Source: Panagrolaimus kolymaensis (lineage: Eukaryota > Nematoda > Chromadorea > Rhabditida > Panagrolaimidae). Taken from it: 64,000 bases of DNA. Of this stretch, positions 46,869-56,257 are shown one piece after another; the first letter of the stretch is position 1, and each line of letters opens with the position of its first letter. The DNA is taken from the NCBI GenBank assembly GCA_028622995.1, contig JAJQJQ010000014.1, positions 3,782,001-3,846,000 on the forward strand. The letters are read 5' to 3'. The position numbers were made by a program, and so were the translations under genes. The notes below the pieces were generated by a model that had not been told where the DNA came from, searched no databases, and was given only the letters and a program-made list of their open reading frames with translations.

Positions 46869-47765
46869 CATATAAAGCGGTAAAATAATAAATTTTTTTG
46901 CCCGGTTCAAAATTTTTCCAGACACCCTGTTTTTTTGTAAATTTTTTTACAAATATTCATGTGTTTGCCAAAATGATGGTAAAAATGTAAATTCATTTAC
47001 AAATTAACAAGGATCCTTCTTTTAAATGGATATTTGTAAAGATTTTTTTTAAAAATTTACAATATAGCAATAAAACACTCAAATGATATCAAAATGTAAA
47101 TGATTTTTGAAAAATTTACAAAAACTACCTAAATTGCTAAATTTTTGATATTTTGTAAAAAAAATTTACAATTAGACCACTAGTTTCTCAAACTTATATT
47201 ATTTTGTAAATGCTCAATTTACAAAAAATGCTGTGATGATTTTGTAAATGGCTGATTTACAAATTGATCACTGCTCTTTTGGTAAATTCACTTACCAAAT
47301 TGACTAAGTAAAGGGAAAATGAGGCGAAATTGCATGCCAGAGAGCCAAAGAAGGTGTGTTTCTCTCACTCTCTGGCACACAATTTCGCCGCATTTTCCCT
47401 TTACTTAGTCAATTTGGTAAGTGAATTTACCAAAAGAGCAGTGATCAATTTGTAAATCAGCCATTTACAAAATCATCACTGCATTTTTTGTAAATTGAGC
47501 ATTTACAAAAAGACCATTGCATTTTTTGTAAAAAAAAATTACAATTTTTCAAAGGATATACCAAATGTTGTTAATTTGTAAAAAAAATTTGGATTTTTTA
47601 CAAATATTCATAAGTTAGAGGAAATGATAGTAAAATTGTAAATTAATTTACAAAACGACGAGTGTTTTGTGAAATCATACTTGCAAAAAAAATTTACAAA
47701 AAAACAGGGTGTCTGGAAAAATTTTGAACCGGGCAAAAAAATTTATTATTTTACCGCTTTATATG
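46869..47765. mobile_element. 897-bp foldback element (near-complete palindrome)
   Basis: The ends are exact inverted repeats (CATATAAAGCGG ... CCGCTTTATATG). The arms continue to mirror each other: TTGCCCGGTTCAAAATTTTTCC at the left pairs with its inverse near 47685-47745, and 47225-47330 pairs with 47385-47480. The centre is a hairpin around CATGCCAGAGAG / CTCTCTGGCA. Numerous TTTGTAAATT / AATTTACAAA units recur along both arms. No coding sequence. A flanking TA or TATA target duplication is compatible but cannot be separated from the repeat ends. Confidence 0.88.
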
Positions 47766-48009
47766 TTCTAGTAGTAATTGTTTTTTCTCCGCACTGAAAG
47801 AAACAAAACTGTTACGATGAAATACAATAATTTTCAAATGAATCTTTTTATTATAAGAAATGAGTCAGGTGCTTAATTTTCTGTTTGTTATAAAAAGAGA
47901 CTCAAATAAATTTAAAAAGCACCATATCAATATTTCAAAAAATATCAACGTTTCTATTTGGACATCTAATTTGCAACGTGGCGAAAAAAATTTATTTTGA
48001 AAAAACTCA

Positions 48010-48070
48010 TTTAATAAATATTAATTTTTCCTTAAAAGCTTTTTTTCATTCTTATACAAAAACACCTCCG
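48010..48070 (+). promoter_or_regulatory. Composite promoter of peptide gene 5
   Basis: TTTAATAAATATTAATTTTTCC, TTAAAAGCTTTTTTTC, TTATACAAAAACACCTCCG. The TATA position is TATACAAAA. Upstream, TTTGCAACGTGGCG at 47970-47983 matches the motif near genes 3 and 6. Confidence 0.7.
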
Positions 48071-48116
48071 CTTAAAAATAAAAAACCCATTTTCAAATTG
48101 AAAAAAGAAGAAAGCG

Positions 48117-48509
48117 ATGAAAGCCTTTTTCGTTATCGCTATTGTAATTTTTTTAGTTTCCTTTATTACTGTAACTGAAGCTTGTTTTGTTTCATGCATC
48201 GAAAATCCAAAAGTTTGTGGAGGTGGTGAATGTAGACAAGGATGCTGCCATTATGTAATCTTTTTTGATATCACAGCATTCTCTAACTTCATTATTTTTT
48301 CAAAAATTTAGGGTCCATCTCGAGCAAAACGTAACCCTGGAGATGATTGTGAAAAGGATTAGGATTGTGATTTTTATTATGTTTGTACAAATCCATGTCC
48401 AGTAAGTTTGTTTTAAATTTATGATTTTGATGTTAAAATTTAAACAAAATATTAATTTTAGTATCCTGGATGCCAAAAATTTTGCGATTTAAAATCCAAT
48501 ACCGATTAA
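48117..48509 (+). pseudogene. Cysteine-rich precursor 5, interrupted by an in-frame stop
   Basis: Exons 48117-48254, 48312-48401 and 48462-48509. The signal peptide is MKAFFVIAIVIFLVSFITVT, and the N-domain has its six Cys ending GCC. Exon 2 begins with an RAKR site. Then a TAG at 48360-48362 stands where the sister genes have one residue between the first two Cys of the C-domain. The remaining Cys pattern after it is intact and the splice sites are sound. Either the gene now makes only the N-domain peptide, or it is a recent pseudogene, or the TAG is a sequencing error. Confidence 0.78.
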
Positions 48510-48536
48510 ATAATGGCTTTATGGAATTAAAGAGTA

Positions 48537-49102
48537 TTGGGTGTTCCGGAAATTTCGTTCCGCGATAAAATCGCATGGCTCTGTACGATGAGCAAAGGAG
48601 TTGAAATATGGTTTTATGTTATTTTTAACACTTTTAATTGTGGTAAAAATGAGCTCTATACCTTTTACATACTCCGCTATTTCTCTTTCATTTTTAGCAT
48701 TTTTAAAAAAATGACCAAAATTTGATCAAAGGAAAAAATTAAAATAACTTATTTATTTAGTTATTTTTGGGGTTTAATTAACTATTTTTTCTATGAAATT
48801 GCCTAAAATTTTTATGGATTCTTTAAATAATGTTCAATTTTAACTTTTTTAACATGTATCTCACAAAAAAATAAAGGTATCGAAGAAACAAATAGCAAAA
48901 ATTTAGAAAAGCCCCTTATTTGCGTCCCTTTTCTAAAAATGCTAAAAATGGAAGATAAATAGCGGAGTATGTAAAAGCTATAGAGTTCATTTTTACCACA
49001 ATTAAACGTGTTAAAAATAACATAAAACCATATTTCAACTCCTTTGCTCATCGTACAGAGCCATGCGATTTTATCGCGGAACAAAATTTCCGAAACACCC
49101 AA
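48537..49102. mobile_element. Mariner-like foldback MITE, copy 2 (566 bp)
   Basis: Ends TTGGGTGTTCCGGAAATTTC and, inverted, GAAATT..GGAACAC-type sequence ending CACCCAA, with TA on both flanks (48535-48536 and 49103-49104). The sequence is very similar to 8810-9377 throughout, including the interior. It lies just after the stop of peptide gene 5. Non-autonomous, with long inverted arms. Confidence 0.92.
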
Positions 49103-49531
49103 TAATTTTTAAAAACCGTGAACTTTAACAAACTTTTTGTATTTAAAAAACTTAATAATTTAATAAATTTATTATCCGTGCCATTTATAAAATATTATGC
49201 AAGCAAAGATATACTAAAACATTGTTTTTTACAGTAATAAAAAGTTTTAAAAAACAAATATTAAAATAAAACAAATCACAATTTTGAAAGTAAAAGTTGA
49301 AATATCAGCCAAAAAATTAGCTAATGAAACATACATAATTTATGTGTAAACTTTTTTTGGCTTAAAATAATTATTGTTTATGTGTTTATTGACTCAAGCT
49401 GTTTTCCTTTTTCTCCATACTTTCTTTGAAATTCTATCTTGGAAAAGAAATCCATGTGTCTATAACAGCATAATTCCACGTTGCAATTTTGTTTGGTTGC
49501 AACGTTGCGAATTTTTTTTCTTAAAAACAGT

Positions 49532-49590
49532 TTATTTAATAAATATTAATTTTATTGTTAAAAGCTTTTTTAGAGATGATATAAAAGCGC
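49532..49590 (+). promoter_or_regulatory. Composite promoter of truncated peptide gene 6
   Basis: TTTAATAAATATTAATTTTATT, TTAAAAGCTTTTTTA and GATGATATAAAAGCGCCCCG. TTGCAACGTTGCGA at 49497-49510 lies upstream. The promoter is as complete as in the intact copies. Confidence 0.7.
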
Positions 49591-49634
49591 CCCGAATTTT
49601 ATTAAAAAACTCCATTTTAATATTGGAAAAAAAC

Positions 49635-49778
49635 ATGAAAGCCTTTTTTGTCGTCGTTGTCGTTACTCTTTTATTTTCGTTGGCTGATGTAACTGAAGCA
49701 TCTCCTTCATGTGTGAAACGGGGTGAAATTTCATGGGGAATCCGAATATGTAATAAAATCTTTCCAGTAAAGTCATAG
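49635..49778 (+). pseudogene. Truncated copy of the cysteine-rich precursor (6)
   Basis: A 47-residue frame: signal peptide MKAFFVVVVVTLLFSLADVT, then a start resembling precursor 4 (PSCVKRGEISW), after which the similarity is lost before the CC motif. No exon 2 or 3 could be found downstream. Probably a truncated or decayed member with an intact promoter. Confidence 0.65.
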
Positions 49779-50326
49779 TTTTCGAGATAAATGGCGATTT
49801 ATGTAAAATTTTACACATTTTTAACTTTAATGTAACCGAATAGAGGGATTTATCTGGACATCAATTTTTGTTGTCAATACGAAAAAGACTCAATTTTATG
49901 TGGAAAAAAAGAAAATAGAAGAATTTTTTTTATATATCGGTCTTAAAAAATTATTTCGGGTACTAACGCGAAAGTGACCGTATCTCAAAAATTAACATAT
50001 CATCCGACCAAATGGACTTGAAATTCGTTATTTTTGGCCCAAATTGACCCTAGGGGTGAAGTTTCGTAAACAGAAATGGAAATCTTTTACGCCTGTGCCA
50101 GACCAAGCTCCACTTTTTCAAAAAATGTGTTTTAAAATGCAAAGAAAAAGGAAAATTTATTTTTGCTAAAATTTTAAAATATTCAAATAATGAAAATGAA
50201 AATTTTTTATTATTGAATGATAAACATGTTTGGGGAACCAAGCAAAAATAAAAATTATGTTAGTTTTTTTTTAAATTTTGGATTTTTTGAAATATTTTCG
50301 AATAAATGTTTTAATTTGAAAAAAAG
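49779..50326. other. Intergenic region, possible old repeat
   Basis: No gene. 49950-50110 is less AT-biased (for example GACCAAATGGACTTGAAATT and TGACCCTAGGGGTGAAG) than its surroundings and could be part of a dispersed repeat, but I see no second copy in the window. Confidence 0.4.
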
Positions 50327-51496
50327 TTAGGATAAGTTGGCAAACTTTTTACAAACAAAATTATTATTTACATGAAAACAATTATCATCATCTAATTCCC
50401 CTGCTGTTCCATTAGAACATAAAGCTGAAGTCCAAAGTTTTCCACAAAATTGTCCATTAACATTATCAGGTTCATTTGGAAGCCATTGAATATAATCCAC
50501 TGGGCTTCCATCCGACCATCTCCAAGTTTTTTGATTTTTATCATTTGTATAAAGTCCAACCCAAGTTTGATTAATCCAATTGCAACCATTATTTGATGCC
50601 AAATCTGTAAAAAAAAAAGATATGGTTTAAAAATGTTCAAATTTTAAATATATTTTTACTTGAAATAAATAAAGCTTCTTCTTTGCTATGAAAAGAAGCC
50701 AAATGAGCTCCTTGAGTTTTGCATAAATCTTCCGCACTTGACCAATTTGAGTTATGATAAACTTTAAAGCATGATTTTGTTGGTTTAAATAAACTCCATC
50801 CAATTGAACACGAAATTTGTGGGAGTCTGGTTGTAGTAGTTGGAATAGCCGGTTTGTGAGTAGTAGTTGTTCTTTGAATTGTAGTAGTAGTTTGAATTTT
50901 AGGGATTGTTGCTGTTGTAAAAATTTTGGTTGGAATTGTCGATGTAATTCTTGAAGCAGTTGTTAGCGCGTGTGATGGTAAATTAGGAATTTTACAAACA
51001 AATGGTTTATTTTTATAACAGTCATCCGCATTCCATCGACCATCGCTAAGAGCAATGGAACCACAACTTTGTCCACTTCTTTTAAGTTTTTTAATTGGAT
51101 TTTCTCTCCAATTTGTAAAGTTGAAAGGTGTTCCATCAATCCACGTCCAATTTTCGCCGCCATTTAAATTCATTGCACCCATCCAAAAATCAACAATCAC
51201 ACCTCCACCAAATGTAGTATTTGCTTTTTCTTAAAATTTATAATTTTTTAATAATAAATACATATGTAAAACTTACGAGCTATAAAAGTATTGGTAAATC
51301 CTTCATGAACAGAAGAGAGATGTCCATTTTGTTCATTGCAAATTGTTTCAGCATTTATAAATGCCGAAAGTTCAGAATGAAAAACATAACAATCTGGTGT
51401 TTCAACCCATGATGGCCATGGTACACTTCCATCAGGACAAGTTGAAAAGGTCAAAGGTAAGAATAATGAAAAAATAAAAACCGATTGTTTAAACAT
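50327..51496 (-). CDS. Secreted C-type lectin with two CTL domains (355 aa), inverted copy 1
   Basis: Exons 51277-51496, 50660-51229 and 50327-50604 (1,068 nt in phase). Signal peptide MFKQSVFIFSLFLPLTFS. CTL domain 1: CPDGSVPWPSWVETPDCYVF ... WMGAMNL ... WTWIDGTPFNFTNW ... WNADDCYKNKPFVCK. A Thr-rich, mucin-like linker follows. CTL domain 2: CSIGWSLFKPTKSCFKVY ... WRWSDGSP ... NEPDN ... NNNFVCKK. The EPN/WND sugar-binding motifs are replaced by ENP/NADD and EPD/LDDD, so calcium-dependent mannose binding is uncertain. The family is often induced in nematode immunity. An in-frame ATG 45 nt upstream (51541) exists, but the start used gives the proper signal peptide. Confidence 0.9.
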
Positions 51497-52268
51497 TTTC
51501 GAAGAAATTGTTATGATGATGGCTTTTCTATTGTCTGCCATTTATATACAAAAATTATTGCCTCATAAATTTTGGGTGGATCCGATTTTTTTTGCTGCAC
51601 CTATTTTTGTCAACGGATCCTTGAATACTGCTACTCTCTGACATCAACATTAAATTGCAATTATTCATAGTCATCAATGTCTCTAATTATAGTTTAATTT
51701 AGACAAACGAACTTCTCTTATCAACAAAACATTCTCAAACACTCCTAATTCCGTTTATAGTTGCTATTGTCAATAACCACAACAGTTTTAAATATAGCAA
51801 CCGATAAAAATTATGATACACCCAAATCAACACAACATTATATTTTATAAATATCCAAAATAATGCATTTTTTCTTTTTATTCTTGGACTTATAAAAGCT
51901 GCTTGCTTCAAAAAAAAAATCACTTTTATTCTTATATTTGTTATTGATGGCTAAAAAATTTACTGTAAAATTACAAGGCTACATTCTACCTACAAAAGAA
52001 CAATGAATAAAACATAAATATTTTTTCGATAGTAAAATTGATAAGAAAATAAAGGAAAACGTAAGTCCTTGACGTTCATAGTGGAATAATGTATTTTGTT
52101 TGATTTTAGAGCTATACAAACAATCATGTAAACAAATCGCCCATTAATTTATTGGCAATTGAGTCCTGGTAAAAAAATTCCGGATTAAATTTAAATTTTT
52201 AATGCAAGATTTTTGTATAAATAGTTGAGCACAAAAAAAAAACCATCATCATTCTAATTTTTTATAAA
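51497..52268. promoter_or_regulatory. Spacer between the divergent lectin pair, with promoters
   Basis: TATA-like GTATATAAATGG on the reverse strand near 51537-51548 for copy 1 and TTGTATAAATAG near 52212-52223 for copy 2. A CCATCATCAT leader motif precedes both start codons. The middle 600 nt show no gene. Confidence 0.6.
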
Positions 52269-53416
52269 ATGTTTCAAAAATCAGTTATAATTTTTTTGAT
52301 GCTTTTACCTTTAATTTTTGCGACTTGTCCTGATGGAAGTGTACCATGGCCAACATGGGTTGAAACTCCAGAATGTTATGTTTTCCATTCTGAACTTTCG
52401 GCATTTATAAATGCTGAAACAATTTGCAATGAACAAAATGGACATCTCTCTTCTGTTCATGAAGGATTTACCAATACTTTTATAGCTCGTAAGTTTTACA
52501 TATGTATTTATTATTAAAAAATTATAAATTTTAAGAAAAAGCAAATACTACATTTGGTGGAGGTGTGATTGTTGATTTTTGGATGGGTGCAATGAATTTA
52601 AATGGCGGCGAAAATTGGACGTGGATTGATGGAACACCTTTCAACTTTACAAATTGGAGAGAAAATCCAATTAAAAAACTTAAAAGAAGTGGACAAAGTT
52701 GTGGTTCCATTGCTCTTAGCGATGGTCGATGGAATGCGGATGACTGTTATAAAAATAAACCATTTGTTTGTAAAATTCCTAATTTACCATCACACGCGCT
52801 AACAACTGCTTCAAGAATTACATCGACAATTCCAACCAAAATTTTTACAACAGCAACAATCCCTAAAATTCAAACTACTACTACAATTCAAAGAACAACT
52901 ACTACTCACAAACCGGCTATTCCAACTACTACAACCAGACTCCCACAAATTTCGTGTTCAATTGGATGGAGTTTATTTAAACCAACAAAATCATGCTTTA
53001 AAGTTTATCATAACTCAAATTGGACAAGTGCGGAAGATTTGTGCAAATCTCAAGGATCTCATTTGGCTTCATATCATAGCGAAAACGAGGCTATGTTTAT
53101 TGTCGGTATGATTTTTCTTGTCTTAATCTTTAAAAAATGCTTTTTTTAAGATTTGGTTGCTGGAAAAGGATGTGAATGGCTTAATCAAACATTTATTGGT
53201 TTATTTACAAAAGATCAAGAAAAGACTTGGGAATGGTCGGATGGAAATTTAGTTGATTACATCAAATGGATTCCAGGTGAACCAAATAATCCCTTAACTC
53301 AAAATTGTGGAAGGCTTTATACATCACCTTCATGTTTCGCAGCAGTTGGTGGATTAGATGATGCATTTTGTCAAGATCAAACTGCAAATTTTGTATGTAA
53401 AAAACTTGCAGCTTAA
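52269..53416 (+). CDS. Secreted C-type lectin with two CTL domains (351 aa), inverted copy 2
   Basis: Exons 52269-52488, 52536-53105 and 53151-53416 (1,056 nt in phase). Signal peptide MFQKSVIIFLMLLPLIFA. Exon 1, intron 1 and most of exon 2 are nearly identical to the reverse-strand gene at 50327-51496, including the Thr-rich linker. From the middle of CTL domain 2 the two diverge. This copy has GEPNN (an EPN motif, usually mannose-type) but LDDAFC in place of WND. It encodes a secreted, possibly glycan-binding protein. Head-to-head arrangement arises from inverted duplication. Confidence 0.9.
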
Positions 53417-53484
53417 GAATTTTAACATTTTGTCAAAATTAAAACTTTTTTTATATTAATTAAAATAATCTGTATTTGCTAAAA

Positions 53485-54114
53485 AAAATAAACCATTTGT
53501 TTGTAAAATCCCAAATTTGCCATCCCAAACATCTACAACAATAACTACTACCACCACAACTGCATCTAAATTATCAACAACAAAATCAAAAATTTGTTCT
53601 GGTTCTCCACCATTTCCCCCTAATAATATTTATTGTTATAAAGGAAATGATTCAAATTCTTGGACATTTTCAAGCGAAATAGGATATTGTTATAAAACTT
53701 ATTATTATGCCAATTGGGCCACTGCTGAACAATGTTGCTATTTTTTTGATTCTTATTTGGCTTCATTTCATAGTAAAAAAGAAGTTGATTTTATTGTTGG
53801 TAAGAAACTTATAAAAAATAACTTTAAAAAATTTGCTTTTTTTAGATTTAATTCCCGGAAACAAAATTTGCGATGGATTTCATCAAACTTTGGTTGGTTT
53901 ATTATCGAATGATCACTAAAAAACTTGGCAATGGTCTGATGGAACTCCAGTGGATTATACCAATTGGAGTGTAGGAAAACCAAATAGTACAAAAACACAA
54001 AATTATGGAAGACTCATCACTTCTCCATCGTGTGATTCTCCTATCGGTAGCTTAGAAGATGTTGGCATTGAAGAAATTGCCTTGAATTACGTCTGTAAAA
54101 AACTTCCTTCTTAA
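53485..54114 (+). pseudogene. 5'-truncated C-type lectin pseudogene
   Basis: It starts abruptly with the end of CTL domain 1 (NKPFVCKIPNLPS), so signal peptide and most of domain 1 are missing. A Thr-rich linker and CTL domain 2 follow (53485-53799, then 53846-54114). A TAA at 53917-53919 interrupts domain 2, a key Cys is Tyr (NYGRL for NCGRL), and the EPN position reads KPNS. Splice sites are still visible. It is a third, decayed copy of the lectin next door. Confidence 0.82.
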
Positions 54115-54439
54115 TTTTTCTTTGTTGTATTTAAATACCAAATAAATCCCACGAATAAATTTAGTAAATCTTTGATATATAATCTATTTTCGCCTTAAAA
54201 ATTTTTCTCCTAAAAAGCTAACATGTTTTTAAATGCCACGTAGATAAAAGTCATAAAATAATAGGAAAGCTTTTAGTTTGCAGAAACACATCAGAGAATT
54301 AAAAGTCAAATTGAATATATTAATTTTTAATAGTAATATTTTTCTTCTTCTTAAAAGTATATTATTTTGTCTTGCAAAAAAATGTTATATAAAAATGATT
54401 CTTCATCCATCAAAAAGCCATTCGCTTTTTTTTGCAAAA

Positions 54440-55703
54440 ATGAAAATGTTTTGTTTTGTTTGGTTTGTTTCTTTGCTTGCATTTTCTTTCGGAAAATGTC
54501 CTCCAAATAGTATTAGCCGAGATGAAGACCCATCAATTTGTTACTCTTTCCACCCAAATAATTCCAATTTTCAAGACGCTTTAAGCATTTGTGAATCATT
54601 TGGAGCTGAATTGGTTACACTCAAAAATAATGACGTCAATAATTTTGTTTCTCGTAAGTTTGATTATAATTTCGATAAAATAAAAAATAAAAAACTTTGA
54701 TTTAGAAATTTCCGGCCACGTTTTTAATAAATCTCTTGAAACCAATTATTTTTGGTCAGGAGGTCATCGGCACGTCAATAAAAACTTTTTTGTTTCGATA
54801 AATGGAGCAAAATTTGAATATGAAAAATTTATAATTAATTTACAACGAAAAACGGCGACTCCATGTGTTTCCGTTAAATTTGAGCAAGGATTTTGGAGAG
54901 CTGAAAATTGTTGGAAAAATTTACCTTTTGTTTGTGAATTTTCTGCAAAACGAAATTCCACTCCAATAAATGACATAAATTTTGATAAAAACAAAAATGA
55001 GAAAGGCCATTCACTTAATGAAACTATAAGAACAGCAACCAACGAACCTGCAAAAACAGGTTAGTAAAAAATTCATTTTTATTAGGCTTTTTTTAAACTA
55101 ATTTTTTTTTAATTTTAGCAACAAAAACAACGACCACTTTGAAACCAACCACAAAACTTCCATCGACGACAACTACCAATTCTTTCAATTCAAACCATTT
55201 TTCATGCCACAAAGGATGGACATTATTTAATGAAACAAAAAGTTGCTACAAAATGAGACATCCAAAATCTTGGAAGGATGCAGAAGCCTCGTGTCAAAGG
55301 CATAAAGCTCATTTGGCTTCCATTCATAGTGAAGCTGAAAATCATTTTATTTTGGGTAAAACTCAACCAAAAAAAATCCTACCAAAATCAAAAACAAGAA
55401 AATTTTTTAGAATTAAACAATAAATTTGGAGAAGCATGCGTTCCAGGAACACAAAAATCTGCTCAAGATCAAATTTGGATTGGATATTCTCAAGCTAATC
55501 AAGGAGTAAATTGGAATGGAGAAACATATAAATGGAGTGATTCAAGTGCAGATGATTTTAAAAATTGGGTAAATTTCGATAATTATCAAGGAAAAGAACA
55601 TTGTGGAGCCATGTTAGCTTGCTTCACTAATGGAAAATGGAATGATTATATTTGTTCGGAAAAGAATAAATATATTTGCAAAAAACCCGCTGTTAAATTA
55701 TAA
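54440..55703 (+). CDS. Secreted C-type lectin with two CTL domains (365 aa)
   Basis: Exons 54440-54653, 54706-55059, 55119-55355 and 55411-55703 (1,098 nt in phase). Signal peptide MKMFCFVWFVSLLAFSFG. CTL domain 1 is divergent (CPPNSISRDEDPSICYSFHP ... YFWSGGH ... WRAENCWKNLPFVCEF). A long charged and Thr-rich linker (TKTTTTLKPTTKLPSTTTT) follows. CTL domain 2 is classical: CHKGWTLFNETKSCYKM ... IWIGYSQA ... YKWSDSSADDFKNW ... GKWNDYICSEKNKYICKK. WND is present, but no EPN/QPD is visible. It has an extra intron compared with the inverted pair, so it is an older paralogue. Confidence 0.9.
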
Positions 55704-55860
55704 CTTTTGCTTTTTTAAATAAATTATAAATGTAATAAAAGTTTTTTAAATTTTGTGGAATAAAAATTAAAATGCATAAACTTTTTATTTTAATGTCAAA
55801 TAATGAGGAAAAAAATTAAATTTGGATACTTATAAAAAAGCAGAGAGCCATAATTAAAAT

Positions 55861-56153
55861 GCATTAATAAGTTGATAAAGGTTTGCGTGATGTCAAAAAA
55901 TTAGCAAAATAATTAACACGAAGTTTCATACTTTTTTATTAAAATACATAGAAAGTTGTCTTCCTCAAAATTTTTAATGCCGAGTCAAGAAATGTGAAAC
56001 AAATTATTTAAAAACATTAATGAGTTGATAATTGTTTGCGTGATGTCAAAAAAATGGCAAAATCATAAACTCGAAGTTTCATACTTTTATTTAATAAAAA
56101 ATACACTTTTGTCTTCCTCAAAATTTTCTGTGCCACGATTTGATATGTCATAC
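55861..56153. repeat. Two-copy tandem repeat, about 150 bp units
   Basis: Unit 1, about 55861-56005, and unit 2, about 56015-56153, share in order CATTAAT(A/G)AGTTGATAA, GTTTGCGTGATGTCAAAAA, CGAAGTTTCATACTTTT and TTGTCTTCCTCAAAATTTT. Diverged by point changes and small indels. Position: downstream of the lectin gene and past the 3' end of the reverse-strand F-box-like gene. No coding potential. Confidence 0.75.
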
Positions 56154-56257
56154 TAAAAACTTAATTTTTCACTTTTTATTTAATTATTAATAATATTTAG
56201 TTTTCTGATATTTATTTAAAATTTCAATTCCAAAACAATTAAAAAATATGAATATAT

